Shown here: piece by piece, positions 41,601 to 53,102 of the stretch
How the letters are laid out: each line of letters begins with the position of its first letter
Numbering within the stretch: the stretch's first letter is position 1
Origin: Eopsaltria australis
Lineage: Eukaryota > Chordata > Aves > Passeriformes > Petroicidae
Direction: 5' to 3'
Assembly (NCBI GenBank): GCA_034509425.1
Contig: JAVTVJ010000832.1
Location: 124,001-188,000, forward strand
Length of the DNA: 64,000 nucleotides
Position numbers and translations under genes: made by a program
The notes under the pieces: generated by a model
Told to the model about the DNA's origin: nothing
The model's input: only the letters and a program-made list of their open reading frames with translations
Databases searched by the model: none

Positions 41601-42239
41601 CCACGGAGCACCAGCCCCAGATGGCCTTACTGCCACGGAGCGTCACCACGAAATGGCACCACCCCACGAGCGTCACCCCTGCACGCATCACCCCATGGGC
41701 ACCGCTCCCCGCACGCCTCCCCCAGCCCAGGCTGGGGACCGGGGACAGCCGGGGACACTCACGGCGGGCTGGGGCGCGGCGGGCCGGAATCGCAGCTCCC
41801 GCTGGTCCCGCTCCTGCTGGTTGAGGGAGCTGAGCAGGCTCTGCAGCCGCTCGATGTACTGGATGGCGCTGCGCAGGATCTCCACCTTGGGCAGCCGCTG
41901 GTTGGGGTTCAGGAGGGTGCTGCGCTTCAGAGCCTCGAACGCCTCGTTCACCTTCTTGAGCCGCCGCTTCTCCCGCAGCGTGGCCGCTCGCCGCCGGTCC
42001 ATGGACACCGATCTCCTCTTGCACACCTTGCAGGCCCAGGGCAGGCACTGCCCGGGACAGTGCTCGGCCAGCGCCTCCTTGTCCTCCAGAGCCACCCTGC
42101 CCTCGGCGCACAGAGCCGCCTCGGCGCGCTCGGGGAACGGCGCGGGCTCGAAGGGCTGCAAGCGGGAGCCCAGGAAGTTTTCCCCATCGTAAAACCTCTG
42201 CTCCGGGAAGAAGTACGGGTTGGTCTCGAAGAGCTCCAT
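38510..42239 (-). CDS. MYOG: MYOG, myogenin (3 exons, whole gene)
   Basis: Myogenic bHLH transcription factor that drives terminal differentiation of skeletal muscle; it acts in the nucleus as an E-protein heterodimer on CANNTG sites. Exons 42239-41763, 39591-39510 and 38631-38510 join to 226 residues plus stop (chicken: about 227). [20 protein letters not shown] opens the protein. Residues ~60-76 form the Cys/His-rich, Trp-containing motif ([14 protein letters not shown]). The basic region has [12 protein letters not shown] with the Ala-Thr myogenic code (A86-T87), followed by HLH ([36 protein letters not shown]). The C-terminal helix region is [16 protein letters not shown]. The start at 42239 has a strong context (CCGCCC ATG G). 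MYF5, MYF6 and MYOD1 are excluded by the N- and C-termini. Confidence 0.98.
38745..38842 (+). mobile_element. CR1 LINE 3' fragment, MYOG intron 2
   Basis: GGGTTGGACTTGATGATCTT then ACGATTCTGTGACCCC; antisense with respect to MYOG. Confidence 0.8.
39107..39142. repeat. 10-bp tandem repeat GCCCAGCCAT
   Basis: Three to four copies within MYOG intron 2. Confidence 0.8.
39510..39591 (-). CDS. MYOG: MYOG exon 2
   Basis: 27 codons plus 1 nt, [27 protein letters not shown], minus-strand acceptor CTCCTGCAG and donor GTAACG. Ser-rich segment typical of myogenin. Confidence 0.97.
40758..40885. repeat. AT-rich low-complexity block in MYOG intron 1
   Basis: About 130 bp composed of ATTTTATTTTA- and TATTTATTGTATT-like words, in strong contrast to its GC-rich surroundings. 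May be a decayed microsatellite. Confidence 0.75.
40974..41022. repeat. 12-bp tandem repeat GGACATTCCCAG
   Basis: Four perfect copies in MYOG intron 1. Confidence 0.9.
41225..41700. repeat. degenerate minisatellite in MYOG intron 1
   Basis: About 475 bp of diverged units built on GCATCACCCCATAG(GG), often with CCCCATAGAGCA variants, spaced ~16-22 bp. It reaches to within ~65 bp of the exon 1 donor. Confidence 0.8.
41763..42239 (-). CDS. MYOG: MYOG exon 1
   Basis: 159 whole codons, [10 protein letters not shown] to RPAAPQPA, followed on the minus strand by donor GTGAGT. Contains the whole Cys/His-rich motif and the bHLH domain, as in all vertebrate MRF genes. Confidence 0.98.
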
Positions 42240-42294
42240 GGGCGGCTCGGGGACGTGTGTGAGGCTCGGGGACGGCTGCTCTCTCTCCCCGCGC

Positions 42295-42300
42295 CAACTG
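42295..42300 (-). promoter_or_regulatory. MYOG: MYOG promoter proximal E-box (CAGTTG)
   Basis: CAACTG on + reads CAGTTG on the MYOG strand, between the TATA-like box and the presumed start site. Same position and sequence class as the E1 site of mammalian myogenin promoters. Confidence 0.7.
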
Positions 42301-42309
42301 CTTGGTGCC

Positions 42310-42317
42310 ATTTAAAC
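42310..42317 (-). promoter_or_regulatory. MYOG: MYOG TATA-like box (TTTAAAT)
   Basis: TTTAAAT on the MYOG strand, ~71 nt before the ATG; predicts transcription start around 42282 and a 5' UTR of about 45 nt. Confidence 0.65.
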
Positions 42318-42343
42318 CCCAGCGCTGGCATTAAATCACGGAG

Positions 42344-42353
42344 ATAAATATAG
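42344..42353 (-). promoter_or_regulatory. MYOG: MEF2 site of the MYOG promoter
   Basis: CTATATTTAT on the MYOG strand, a full match to YTAWWWWTAR, ~27 bp upstream of the TATA-like box, as in mouse. Confidence 0.75.
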
Positions 42354-42364
42354 AAAACCCAAAG

Positions 42365-42373
42365 GAAACCTGA
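42365..42373 (-). promoter_or_regulatory. MYOG: MEF3 (SIX) site of the MYOG promoter
   Basis: TCAGGTTTC on the MYOG strand, an exact MEF3 consensus bound by SIX1/SIX4, 11 bp upstream of the MEF2 site. Confidence 0.75.
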
Positions 42374-42420
42374 GCCCACCCTAAGCTGCTGCCTCACATC
42401 AAAACTTGTCCGTCTGATTC

Positions 42421-42426
42421 CATGTG
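42421..42426 (-). promoter_or_regulatory. MYOG: distal MYOG promoter E-box (CACATG)
   Basis: CACATG on the MYOG strand, ~48 bp upstream of MEF3, corresponding by position to the distal E-box of the known promoter. Confidence 0.45.
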
Positions 42427-45400
42427 TTCTCCCCACGGGGATTACAGTGCCCGGCCCAGCGGGGCTGGGGGGGCTGGCACGGCAGGGGGGCCGCTCGGCT
42501 GGACCCGAACAAGGGCTTTGTGTGAGCCCCGAGGTGCCAGGGGGGACGGCGGGCGGCTGCCAGCTCCCCCCGGCATTCCTGCATCGTCTGGTGCCTTCAG
42601 TGACGCCTGGCTTGGGGGAGCCGTGGTGGCCTCGTGGCCAGTCTGCCTGACCAGGGCACCCCCGTCCCTTCACACCGCCCCCCTGGCTCCCACGGCATCC
42701 CAAATCTGTGCCTTCCCTGCGGTGGGACCCCACACCAGCACAGCATCTTCCCCTTCCCAGCCCTTCCCACCTCCCGATCCCATGCCCATATTCCCCATGG
42801 CCCCATCCTGCCGGTCCGTGTTACCCTGATCCCACTTCTGCTGAAGCCTCGGGGAAGCCTCGGAATCCAGCCCTGGGAGGGATATCCCAATGCAGGAGCA
42901 ACCCGCCCGGGCTCCAGTCCCGTCCCTGTGGACACCCCTCTCCGTGCTCTCCAGTCCCGGTTCCAGCTGCTGTGCCTGCTGCCTGTCCTGCAGGAACGGA
43001 GCAGGCAGGAGCAGGCAGGACAGAGCCAAGCCCAACCTTTCCTCTGCCGTGGGGTCCCTGAAGGTGCCCAGCCATGTCCCTTATCACATTTTTGTCACAA
43101 AATCCACATTCGTGGCTTCTCCCACGCACCAAGCCCAAAGGACACCTTCTCCCACGTGTGTCCAGGTTCCAGCAGGGCCAGGCTGGGCTCCACCCTCTCC
43201 CAGCTGGAGCTGCCTCATCCCACCTGCTCCGCTGTGCTGGCCTCTGTACCTGTGGGTGACCAAAGGCCCAAGGCCGACCACGCCTCTCCCAGAACAGACA
43301 CATGGATCATGCATTCCCGGTAGGGAAACTGAGGCACGCCCAGCAGCGGCAGCGGCAGCGTGAGGGGGATTTTAACTCATCCCCAGCCCTTCCCTGCTGA
43401 TTCCAATGGCTTGACCACATCTCTCTAGCTTTGTCTTTAATTCAGAAGGGATTTTTTTTTCTATCTGGAACATCAGAACCATCTCCCATCTCCTCCTATT
43501 CCTGCTCCAGGCCAGATTCCAGCTGAGGGATCGGTCAGTGGAAAGAATGTCAGCAAAGTGCAGGGCCAACCCTGCCGGGATTTTCCTTCCCCAAATTCCC
43601 CCTCCTCAGAGAGACTGTGCTGTGGCACATTTCCTGTGCCCACTGTCAGCACCTTTGCTCACTTGGAGTTGATTTCTGGCCTTGTTGGAACCAGCCATGA
43701 TGCTCTTCTCTCCTTGTTGGGATTTCTTTGGGGCCAGGAGCTTTCCAACACCTCCTCACCCCGATTCCTGCTCTCCTGGGATCCCAGCCCTGTGAATTTG
43801 CTGTCCCCATGCTTTTAACATCTATGAAAGTCTACACTAGGAAGGAAAACAGGACCTGCAGCCTTGAGGTTCACCCTCAGCACAGCCCTTGTGCTCCCCA
43901 AAGTCAAACTCCAAAATACTCAAGAAGGAAAGAAATCAGAGCATCGACGTGGCCCTTGCCTAAGGAAAAAGCACTAAAAGGGCTGGGAAGAGGCAGGATT
44001 CATGCCTCAGATGTGCAGAGGTGTCCATGGCAGGAGTGAAGGCTTTAGGAGTGGATAACCTGAGCCTGAGGGCTTCACATCAGCTCCACACCATCACATC
44101 AGGCAGCTGGAGTCACTCATGGGGACCTTTATCAGTGGCACTTTGTGGACATGACCCCAGTGAGCCCCTTGAGCTGCAGTGGCATCCCTGGGTGAGAGGT
44201 GCCAGGACCACCCTGGCTCACTGGATAAATGGACTTTTTGGAATTGCAGGAGCATGTTTGGAGGGTGAGAGCCAGGGTGGTGACATAACGGGCTCCACAG
44301 GCACGTGGCTGACACACACAGGAGAGTGACCAAGCATTTGGCAGTTCATAAACAGGGGCAGCACCCGTGGGGCAGCGCTGGCCACGTGTCCCCAGCTGGA
44401 GAAGTGGGACAAGCCAGTCCCAGCAGGCCACCAAGGCCACTGTGTCCCCACAGCTGAGCGGGCAGGGGAGACAGAAGGCAGCTCACGGAGATGGGGAGGA
44501 AAGGGCACTCAGTGGGGTGGGCACTGGGAAGAGGGGCCCTACTGGGGTGGCAGCCCCAGCACCTGCACTCACTCCAGCTCCATTTGGGGGTCTCATCCAG
44601 TGATGTGGGAGCAGGGATAAAGCTGTGCCGACCCAACTGCAGCTCTGCAGCTCCTTCAGCCCCTCCATGCCATGGATGATCCTAACCCTGAGCACGGCAG
44701 AGGGACACGGCGGGGTCTGGGCTCTGTGGGTCCAGCGGGCTCATCCCGGTGGATATCAAATCAAGGATAATGGATCCCATTGAGCAAGTAGCCATCATCA
44801 AGGGACCCCGTGTCTGGGCTGCAGGGAGGCTCCCGTCATGGCCCACCCCACCCCACAAAGGCACCTGCTGGGGGACGGGCAAGCGTGGCGGCTTTTCCCG
44901 GTCCCGTGGGTGCCCACGGCGGCCGAGGCTGCGCCCCGGGTAATTCGGAGCCGAGGGGGGATTAGGGCTCTGCTGCCGGCTGTCAGGTTATCCCGTGATG
45001 GATGGTGGCGGCTGGGAGGCAACACAAAGCGACGCTGTGTGAGCCCCGGGCAGAACGTGCTGCGATCCGTCACGGGTGACCTTCCCCCGGCCGGCGGGGG
45101 CCTCGCGGGGACGGCTCACCCCGACACAGCTGGCGGGGAGGGCAGCCACGAGCCCAGAGCTAAAAATACCCGCCCATTGAGAAAATCCCAGCCAGGAGGG
45201 CTTGTCCTTGCTCCTCCGGGGCAGCTTCCCAAGCCCCTGGCCAGATCCACGGAGCGGGGTCACGGAGAGACACGCAGGGGCCGCCTTGGCTGTTTTGCTT
45301 TCCCACCACGTGTGGTGGTCTGGATTTGCTGAGTTTTGGGGATACACTAGAGCGTGTTGCAGCTTGGGGAGTGTCCCTCCCGGTGCACAGAGCCTTAGGC

Positions 45401-48247
45401 AGTGCGGGTCCCTGCTCCGTGCTCGGAGCTGCACGTCCCTGCCGGGGACACGGAGCTGCGCCGTGCCCACGCTGCAGAAGCGATGGTGGGGACGGTGCCG
45501 GCCGGCTCCCCCTGGGAAGGGCAGAGCAACCTGGGTTTAGGGGCTGGTGAAGAGATTTGGGTGCCCAAAGCAGCATCTACGCCTCGGGGTACCGGGACCA
45601 TCCCACTGATGGGGAGAAAGGGGGGAAAGCCAGGGCTCAGCAGAGATCACCGCGCTGGGATTTCAGGAAAGGACTCTCACCAAAACGCCACTTCCAGTCA
45701 GACCCACCCTCCCACCCCCAGCGGGCACCCCCGTCCCTCATCCCCTCTCGCTTTGCAAGCTCACCGACCTCCCTTCCTGCCGCCGTGACAAGTCGTAACA
45801 TATTTGGGAGCAGCTGCAGGCGGCGGGGAGATGCTTGGCCCTGTCCCCGCTCTCGGCCGAGGAATGTGGAGCAGACCTCTCCTCCGACACCCGGGATTTC
45901 CGACGTGCCTGCTCGCCGGAGATTTGGGATGGCGACAGCTGCTCGGCCGGGATGGGGCTCGGCAGAGCCTCCCCGTTCAGCCCCAGCCCGAGGCTTTGTG
46001 CATCCACGGCTTGTCCTGCTGGGGGCTCGGGGTTAGTTTGGGGTCCAGCCCGTGGTGAGCGATGGGGGATGATGTCCTGCTGTCCGTCCCGGCAGGAATG
46101 GCAGCAGCGGTGACAGCACCAGCAGACAATCCCTGCCTCACCTCTAAGTGCCACCTGGTCCAGTTTGGGCTCCCTGGTGGGCTGGGGGGAGGTGGGACAG
46201 GGCTGCTCCTGCGGCTCTTGTGTCCCCATGGGGCTCAGCACCCTTGGTGCCCCCTCACTCCCATCCAGGTGCCCCAGTTCCCCCATCAGGAAATCAGGGG
46301 TCATGATGGAGGTCTAAAATCTGTCTGGAGAACAGTTTTATTTTGGTTATTTACTGTCTTTGCAGGTTTGACCTGGGAGGGAGGTGAGGGATCGACAGAG
46401 GTGTGCTGGTGGCTGAGTAGCCCCCAGTCCACTGGATCCCAGTTTGGGGACAATACTGGGTGCCCCAACATACCGAGCCACTGGGGCCAGTCTGTGAATT
46501 TTAGTGGGTGCCCTGCAATCACTCTGTGTCCTGACCCAGCAGGATCCTTGTTTTGGGATCAAAGCAGGTGCCCTGACCCACAAGTCTGCTGGTTCCCTGT
46601 CCAGGGGCCACACTGGGTGCCCTGAGCTTCCTTCTTGCTCACACTTACCAGGGGATGCTCTGCCCTATTGCAGCACTAAACCTCCTCCCTCCATGGCCTC
46701 CCTTGCTCCATAACCCCATGGCCTGGACATGACCCTTCCCCTTCCCAGTCCCAAGCCCCAAATTACAGCTAGAGCAGAGATTCACCCAGTAGGAGCCCCA
46801 TTAATGATGCCCATAGTGAGGTTTCCCTTCTGGAGCTCCCCCCCCAACCCACCATGCCAGGGTGTCCCCAGCTGCTCCATCCCCCCCATGGTGGCACTGG
46901 CCAGGCTGTCCCCACTCGCCGAGGGAGAGGGGGGAGCTTGGGTTGTTTTCCCCAGAGTGGGACAGTGTGGAGGGAGTGAGCTGCAGGACAGGTGGGTGTT
47001 TGGAGGAAGACCCATGAATGTGAGGGATTCAGCAGTGACATGTGGCAGCTGTTTGACCCCGAGAGGGGACAGTTGTCCAGGCAGGGGAGGGTGTGAGGCC
47101 CGGGGATGGGACCTGGGGACAGCAGTGTCCCTTGGCAGGGTCAGCAGCATCCCTCGGCAGGGACAGCCCTGACACGGGATGCCTGGGACCCGCAGGGAGG
47201 GCCGGCAGGGATCTGGGTGGCTGCCAGCCAGGTGTCCCGGGTGAGTGACAATCAGTTTGTCCCCGTGGTGGGCGTGTTCCGTTGCCTCCATGGCCTGGCT
47301 GGGGCTGATGCTGCAGGACCAAGGTCTGGTGAATAGAGGAAAAGGAGCTTTAGATGCTCATGCCGAGCTTTCAGGACACAAACCGGTCACTCCTGTATTT
47401 TCCTGCTCCTACCCCAAGTGAAGGCAAATTTTGGCACAAGGAGGAGTGACAGCCACCCTCCTGTCCCCCCAGGGAGGGCACCCCGTGGTAACTCAGAGGG
47501 ACAGGGAGGGAGGGTTGTGACGATTTTGTGGCTCCAGCGTGGGATTCCCCGGGTGACAAGGGACAGCCACACTCCCCCCGTGGACATGCCAGCAGCGATG
47601 CCGGACGCGCCGGGTCCCAGGGAGGGGCCCCCAGCCCTTCCGGAGGGGCCCCACCCTGAAAATTCCCCTGGCAAGGGGCAGAGCCTTTCGGTGACCCCCC
47701 TCCCCTCTGGTTCCCCCCCTCCGGAGGGCCGAGCCCCAGCAAATCCCGACCCCTACTCGCATTCCCAGCTGTCGCCGCTCCAGCACCGCTGCGGGGGCTG
47801 GAGGAGAATCCCGGCCCGGGGCCGGGCAGAGCTGCACCCCATGGGGGTCCCCGGGCCAGCCCCGCCTGGGGATGCTCTGCTCTCCAAGAGCCGATGGAGC
47901 TGCAGCACGGGCAGGGGGGAGGAGAGCCGGGAGGATGAGGAGGGGTTGGGAGGGGTGAGAAGGCCTAGTGGGTTTTCGTGTAGGGAACAGAAACGGGGTA
48001 GGTGTTTTTGGGGTGCTCCCGGTGCCCCATTTCAGGGGGTCAGGCTCCTTCCAGCCCATCTCAGACACCGAGGAAATGCAACCCCTGGATGCCTGCGAGG
48101 AAAAATGCCTTGAAAGGCAAATTCGTGGAGCCATGAGGCTGTGACCAAGGATAAACCCTCAATTCCTTGGTCAGGTCATCCGAGGGTCCCATGGGACCAG
48201 AAAGGGTCGAGGTCTCCGGCTCCGAGCAGGAGGAGCGGCAGAGGGAG

Positions 48248-48342
48248 GCGGGAGGGATGCGGGAGGGATAGAGGAGGGATAGAGGGATGAAGGAGGGATG
48301 AAGCAGGGATGAAGGAGGGATGAAGCAGGGATGAAGGAGGAA
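48248..48342. repeat. 11-bp tandem repeat GGATGAAGSAG
   Basis: About 8 copies, the 5' units diverged (GGATAGAGG) and the 3' units alternating G and C at one position. Confidence 0.85.
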
Positions 48343-48992
48343 CGCAGGAGCCGTCAGCCACTGCAGCTGGACGGGAGAGGGCACCAGCAGCCCGGTTATC
48401 CACAGCCGAGTCCGGATTTAGGGATGCACCACGAGCCAGAGCCCAAAAGCAACTCCCACCCCTTTGAATCCCCCGTTTCGAGGGGGAGCCCGTCCTTCTC
48501 CCCGCAGGATCAGGGTGGGGCCCCAGCCCTTTGCCTGGGAGCTGAGAGGGGGATCAGGATCTGGAAACCCGTGGGGTGTTCCCCTTGTATCCAAGGGGAG
48601 CTCCAGTTTTCCAGCAGGGATGATCCCAGCTATTTATTTCTGACCCCCCATGGGAGAAAATCTCGAGGTTTGTTTTTTCCCGCGGCGTAATGACCCCAAC
48701 AGGTGCTTTTCCTGCCCGACGGCCGAAAATAACTCCCAGGGTTTGGCTTCCTGCAGTTCCTGCTCCAGTCCCAGTTCCCTCCTTCATCTTTTGGGCCAAA
48801 ACATCCTAATCCAGGGAGCGGAGGCTCCAGGGAAGTTGGGAGGACTCCCCGGAAACACTTTCCTTTGCATTTCCCTGCTCATTGGAGATGAAATTGCCCC
48901 AAATCTGTTTTGGGGAGCAGCTGGCTTTCATTCCATAGGGAGGGACAGGAGTGTGATTTGAGGGGTTCCCTTCTCTATTTCTTCTCCAGCAG

Positions 48993-49165
48993 AAATATAA
49001 AATAATACAAAATAATATTAATAATATTAATAATAAACAATAAAACATTAATAATTACTTAACAATCCATAAGTACATAACATATATTATTGTTGTTGTT
49101 GTTGATGGTGTTATTATTATCAGTAGTAGTAGTAGTACATTTTTTTGTATTTATTCTCTTTCGCC
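48993..49165. repeat. AT-rich microsatellite cluster (AAT/TTG/TAG units)
   Basis: Successive trinucleotide runs: AAT/ATT, then TTG, then TAG, over ~170 bp. A compound microsatellite at the edge of a CpG-rich patch. Confidence 0.85.
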
Positions 49166-52100
49166 TGTGTCCCTCACGGGATGCTCTTTCCCAGTGCCCG
49201 TGTCCCATTCTGGTCCCTTTGGCCCCATGGATTTAATTGCTTTTGGGGAGCGCAGTGGCTGGGGGAATTCAGCCGCTGGAATTCACGCTGACCCCAGACC
49301 CCCAGTCCTCGGGAGGAGGGGGTGGAAAGGCAGCGCAGCCTCCGCGTCCGACGGAGCTGATGCGCTCCGAGCTCCTGGCCGGGACTCCTGGCCCCGCGTC
49401 CCCGAGGAAGGCGCTCAGCTGTGGGAACGTCCCCGATGGTAGCGGGGCTGCGTGTGAGCCCTGCGGGATGTCGCATGTGCCGCTGCAGCGTCACCGTCCG
49501 GGACGAGCCATTCCCCGGGGATCGGCCAGGCTCTGCTTTCCCCGGCGCTCGGGCTGCTCCAGCGGCGTTTGTGCTGCTCGAGGCCGCGGGGAAAACGATT
49601 CCAGATGGGAGAGGAGAAGTGGAACAGGGCAGAAGGCGGATCGCCTGTGCTGATAAGGAATTTTCCACGTCTTCCATAGGAATCTGCAGGTTTAGGCATG
49701 TGGGAAGGGTTTGAACAGCTTTTCCTACAACACAGAGAACCTGCCCAGTGAATTGCTGTCCTGGATTAATTTCTGGATATAAAAGAATTCGCCTTAAATT
49801 GATTGGAAGGCAATGCTTTGGGCAGCAGCAGAGTGCAGGGCTCAGAGGCTGCAGGAGCTGGGTGGAAGGAGGGCTTTCCTCTTGGAGGGTGGTGAGGTCT
49901 GCAAGAGTCTGAGTGGGGGAAAGCTCTGTTACCAAACCCGAGAGCTGTAAGTGACAGCTGGAAGCTAAAAGCAGGGAAATTAAAAATAGAAATATGGGAC
50001 ATAATGCTAAAGTGAGAGATACGGGGAGCAGCAACCATGGTTTCCTTTTTGCCTCCTCTCCATCGTCCCCCAGAGGCACCGATCCAGCCCAGCCCAGCCC
50101 TCCTTGGACATTTCCCACTGTCGCTGTCACTCCTGCATCCCGGTTTTCTCCTTCATCCCAAATCCTCATTTTCCATCACCCCTGTGGTGTCCCCAGGCCA
50201 TCACAGCCCCAGGTCTGGGGGTGGCCCTGGGCTCTTCCATCCACAACACCCACTCAGCTCTTCATCCCCAATATTTCCCCAAAGATAAATCAGAAAATGC
50301 TGTTACCATCTCCAAGATCCATCAAGGGAAGCGGTTCCCCTCATTCTCCTCTTGTAGCAAACAGGAATGTACATTTTTCCTTTTACATTTTCCTCCCTCA
50401 CAGCCTTTTTTTCCCTTCCCTGAGCAGTCACTGTTTCACGCCAGTCTTTGCCCCAGAAGGGTCTGTCATCACCGCCGGCTGTTCCAGAGCCCTCCCAGCA
50501 CCGGGCTCCCTCCTCCCTCCCCACGGCACACAGGGGCTGGAGGCAGCAGGCATCGTCCTGTCCTTCCACGGGCTGCTGCAGCTGAAACCGGAGGCCGAAC
50601 AGCGCTGGGTTTGTCCCAGGGATGGCCCTAGAGAGGGGGCAAAGGGTTTGAACCATCCTTGAAACTGTTTGGCAGGGCTGGAAAGGTTTAAACCCCCCCT
50701 GCCCCGCAGAGCCGGCTGGAAACAGTGGCAGGAATCGCTGCTGGCCCTCAGCCCGGCTCGATAACACTCCCGGGGCTCCCTGGGGAATGAAATAACCTCG
50801 GTGTGGTGAGGAAGAAGCGGCAGTGCCAAGGCAGAGGGCCCGGATCGGGGTGTGGACCTCAGGACAGACCTCTGCCCTACCCCACTGCCCTGCCAGGGAC
50901 GGCGCTGCCGGAGCTCCCTGGGCTCGGATGTGTTTTCTCTTCCATTCAGTGATGTCTCAGCAGTTCCTCCCTGAAAGGGCAGCACAAAAGCCTGGCAACA
51001 TCCTGCTGTGCCAAGGCACCCGGCACAGTGACCCAGCTGCCTGTGGGCAACATCTGGCTGGCATCTGGCACAGATCCGAGTGGGGCCTGGCCCATTTGGC
51101 TCATGTGGGAATCTGCAGCATCATGGATGTGCACTCTACCCAGGCTGGAGGGAACTGGGCACATCCTTGTGCCAGCACAGGGGTGAGGGACCGCAGGCAC
51201 CTCCCGTGACTCAGTTTCACCCTTGTAGCGCTACCAACTCCTTCCCAACGTGCTCTGAGTGAGGGGTGGGAGGTGCTCAGTGGGAACAGACAGTCCACAG
51301 GCAAACAGCCTTTCCTTCATCCACTCTCTGGGATTTGATGGTTTAAATTATCTCCTGGGATATTTTCTGTGCTGTGTCATTGCTGCTGAGCATCTTCTGC
51401 CAAGCCCAGATGAGGATGCACCACCCTACACAAGCCTGATGTTCCTTGCTCCCCAGACGGCTTCCCAGGGCTGTGTATCCCAAAAAACGGGAGAGAAACT
51501 GAGCACAAGTCACAGAGCAGCCGTGCCCTGAGTGAGGTCCCCAGGGCTCTGTGTCACTGGCACACACAGAGGGGTGGCCCCAGCGCAGTGGGGGGAGCAT
51601 CACTTCGAAACAGCACAGTGGAGGCCTCCTTGGAAAAGCTCCGGGGTTTCCCTTTGTTTGCTGCTTCTTTCTTTGCCCTGTGCCATCCTGTGTGCACCCA
51701 CCAGACCATGGCATTCAGGGGGTCTCTCGTACTAATTAATACCTCTCAGAGCCATCAGCCCTCCAAGCGCACATGCCTGTGCTGCTGGCACCAGACACAT
51801 TCCTAATTAACTTTCCTAATTAAGAGGCCCCTTTCCATGACCAGAAGTGCTGCAGGATCAGAAGTCGCCGTGATGGAAGAGGTGGAGAAATCCTCAAGTT
51901 CTCCTGCCCTGAACACCCAGAATGGCACCATGGAGCTGCTCTTTGTGTAGGTAAACTGAGGCAGGAGGGGGAAACTCACCCTGGAGACAAGCCGAAGAAA
52001 GATGGGCAGAAATGAGCTCCCCATGCCCTGACTTGTCTCCCTGGAAAAGCATTTCCTGGCTGCTGCCAAACCCTGGGGGCTCAGTCAGGGTTTGGTCTCA

Positions 52101-52671
52101 TCAGCCAGCCCCGACATGCCACGGCCTCGGGGGCATCCTGCTGGCATCGAGCCAGACACCAACTGTCCCCTCCTGCCACGGCCACAGGCTGCTCCTGGCC
52201 CCGGCTCACGGGAGCTGGTGCAGGAAGCCACACCGTGTCCCCTGTTTGTCCCACTTCATCCCAGCTCTCCCTGTGTGCCAAGGGTATTTATCCATAGCAG
52301 CAGCATCCAACGCTTTGGGATCTTCACAACTCATTGCAGCTATCAGGACATTTTCTCCTTGCTAACCCCAGAAAGAGACTGGAAGACCTGAATAACTTTC
52401 CCAGTGTTTGATGCTCACCAGAAAATTCTTTTTCATTGGTTTTTAAGCAATCTCTGACACTCTTTGGACACTTTCCCAGTTTGGTGTCAGGAGAATGAAC
52501 AGATGATCGATCCCTGTCTATCAGAAATGGGCTCTGTGCAACCACCTGTATCCGTTTGGTCATCCACCCTCTGCAGCCTTTGCCCGAGCCCTGGGACACT
52601 TTGCTTGGGCTGGTGAGAGAGCTCGGAGCCCCTCTGGCAGGTTTGCAGCCAGCAGCTCATTTTTGGCATAA

Positions 52672-52685
52672 GGGGGGGGGGGGGG
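52672..52685. repeat. poly(G) run of 14
   Basis: Fourteen consecutive G in the MYOG-ADORA1 interval. Length may be inaccurate in an assembly. Confidence 0.85.
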
Positions 52686-53094
52686 TTTAGGGGTGCTGCT
52701 AACACTGAGCATTCAGGGGCACGAATCCAGGGAGGGAGAACAAACTGCAAATCCACAAAGGAAAAGGAGTGGTTTTAATCTCTGTTTGGGAGATTTGCAT
52801 ACAATTAGGCCGGGCCCTGCCTGCGTTTGCTTCCGCATTGCACTCCCGTGAGGAACCTGCCGGTTTTCCTGCCCTGCTCCCAGCCAGAGGTTGATTGCAA
52901 GGACACGCACTCTGGGAAGGTGGCGGGCGAGGGGTTTTGGGCTCTCTGGGAATGCCCTTTCCACTCTGAGTAGCCCATCCTGAACACCCCCATCCCACCC
53001 CCTACCTCTGGATTTCGGGGTTCAGCCACGGGGGGCAACACTTTTCCGTGCGGTGGAGGAGGTGAGAGGAGATGCTGCGGGATGCGAACGCTCC

Positions 53095-53102
53095 ATAAAT
53101 AG
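53095..53102 (+). promoter_or_regulatory. TATA-like ATAAATAG, possible upstream ADORA1 promoter
   Basis: ATAAATAG sits in a CpG-bearing stretch (53040-53130) and is followed ~50 bp later by a pyrimidine tract ending CTCTCTGCAG. May be a second, upstream promoter for ADORA1; no transcript evidence. Confidence 0.25.

Larger units (their letters stand above)
42430..53039. other. MYOG-ADORA1 intergenic interval
   Basis: The two genes are divergently oriented. About 10.6 kb without recognisable coding sequence: CpG-rich patches (~44930-45560, ~47560-48000, ~49270-49680), an AT-rich microsatellite cluster (48993-49165), a GGATGAAG-type minisatellite and candidate E-box/MEF2 sites. Regulatory DNA for MYOG or ADORA1 is the likeliest content. 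Confidence 0.55.

Noticed and set aside
42240..42311. Upstream in-frame ATG extending myogenin by 24 residues
   Set aside because: The ATG at 42311 lies inside the TATA-like box and so upstream of the expected transcription start; the ATG at 42239 matches all known myogenins.
49174..50169. 331-residue minus-strand open frame
   Set aside because: No recognisable domain and it crosses a CpG-rich patch where stop codons are rare; no start or splice support.
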